From contig CM039199.1 of the NCBI GenBank assembly GCA_008360975.2, positions 2,434,530-2,498,529 on the forward strand: a stretch of DNA of 64,000 nt. Direction: 5' to 3'. Made by a program: the position numbers and the translations under genes. The notes under the pieces are model-generated. The model saw nothing but the letters and a program-made list of their open reading frames with translations, was not told the DNA's origin and searched no databases. This document shows positions 63,126-64,000 of the stretch, piece after piece (positions within the stretch are counted from its first letter, which is position 1; the number at the start of each line of letters is the position of its first letter). Origin of the DNA: Lichenostomus cassidix (taxonomy: Eukaryota; Chordata; Aves; Passeriformes; Meliphagidae).

Positions 63126-63265
63126 AATCACAGAGTCATGAAATGGTTTGGGTTGGAAGGACCTTAAAGCCCATCCAGTTCCACCAATGCCATAGACCCA
63201 CACACCCCCACTAGGCCAGGTTGCTCCAAGCCCCATCCATCATGGAACACCTCCAGGGATGTGTC
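63126..63265 (-). mobile_element. CR1 LINE 3' end fragment
   Basis: Minus-strand CR1: AATCACAGAGTCATGAAATG, GGGTTGGAAGGACCTTAAAG and GCCAGGTTGCTCCAAGCCCC. Confidence 0.9.
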
Positions 63266-64000
63266 AGATCCTGCAGTGTCCTGGTCCAAGGGATACACCT
63301 CCCATTGGAAATTGTCCTGCTGGTGTGGTGGATCCCCATCCAATCCCTTCCAGCCTTCTTCCTCAGATGTTTGCAAATTGCTGTTAGATTAAAGGCTGCT
63401 CCAAGTTCCAGAGTTAATGAAGACAAATCCATTCCTCTGCGGGAATCCCCAGGGAATGTCCTGCCCTACTTCCACCTCCTGGGACAGCCCATTCTCCAAA
63501 CTCTCCACGGAAAAGGGCAGTGAGCCCTCTCTGCCATGGGACACCAAGAGCATTCCCAGAGCACAGGAGAAAGCCAAGGAGCAGAAATGAGTCCCTTAAG
63601 CGGCGACAGTGGCAGTGGGGACCTGGAGAGGACACAGCTGAGCAGCACCGGAGCTCCAAGGGCTCGCTGGCATGCCACAGCACCGCGCTGGCTGAGCTGG
63701 GAATGCCGGCAGGAGAGCTCCAGCCATCCTGCCGGGGTGGAGGCGCTGGGAATGGCACCGTGCGGCGCCGGGCCGCCAGCAGCCGCCTGTCCTTGGCTCT
63801 GTCACCCGCTGCCATCTGGGGCTGTCGGGGGCCATGGAGGGATCCCTGGAGCCAGCCAGGGCCACTGGCAGCTGCTGGGACCGGCACTGGGAACGAGCAC
63901 AGCATGTGTGTGTGGGGCCGAGAGCCAGCCCGGTGCCACAGCACGGCGACAGCGCTGTCCTCCCGTTTCTCCGGGCAATGCCAGAGGGAGGAAGAGCAGC
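63266..64000. other. Intergenic sequence to the window edge
   Basis: 63600-63970 becomes GC- and CpG-richer (GTGCGGCGCCGGGCCGCCAG) but I cannot recognise an exon. It may be the edge of another feature lying outside the window. Confidence 0.4.

Overview
This window looks like avian genomic DNA, probably from a GC-rich microchromosome. The evidence is many CR1 LINE 3' ends (ending near ATTCTATGATT), GC-rich minisatellites, and an elastin gene whose signal peptide and exon peptides closely resemble the chicken form as I recall it. The order ELN then LIMK1, head to tail on the minus strand, is the conserved vertebrate synteny of the human 7q11.23 (Williams-Beuren) region. No bacterial or viral gene organisation is present.

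Layout, left to right. Positions 1-1394 are the start of LIMK1 intron 1 and are filled with a degenerate G-rich minisatellite. LIMK1 coding exon 1 lies at 1395-1452 (minus), followed upstream by a CpG-island promoter at about 1453-1690 with an NRF1 palindrome and three GC boxes. A 31-bp tandem array of GGGCGTGG/GGGTGTGG boxes (1695-1802) and a degenerate minisatellite (1870-2560) fill the short ELN-LIMK1 spacer. From 28210 down to 3265 runs the elastin gene (ELN), for which I delimited 43 coding exons with GT/AG boundaries. Every intron is phase 1, and the summed coding length is 2868 nt, or 955 residues (960 if a second donor of exon 14 is used). Hydrophobic exons alternate with Lys/Ala or Lys/Pro cross-linking exons and the protein ends in GRKRK. 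The 3' UTR has two AATAAA signals and two miR-29 8-mer matches.

The most striking feature is at 7992-12630. A two-exon cassette (one hydrophobic, one cross-linking exon, with flanking introns) is present five times in tandem; four hydrophobic copies encode the same 46-residue peptide and all five cross-linking copies encode the same 15-residue peptide. This adds about 240 residues relative to a single-copy gene.

From about 28.5 to 64 kb, upstream of ELN, I found no protein-coding gene. The interval holds CR1 fragments, minisatellites, a 360-bp polypurine tract, an inverted pair of a dispersed repeat, one small CpG-rich patch, and several AT-rich islands with TAATTA-type motifs that could be conserved regulatory elements. 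The repeated units could be affected by assembly errors, and I could not run alignments, so homology claims rest on reading the sequence and on memory of the families.
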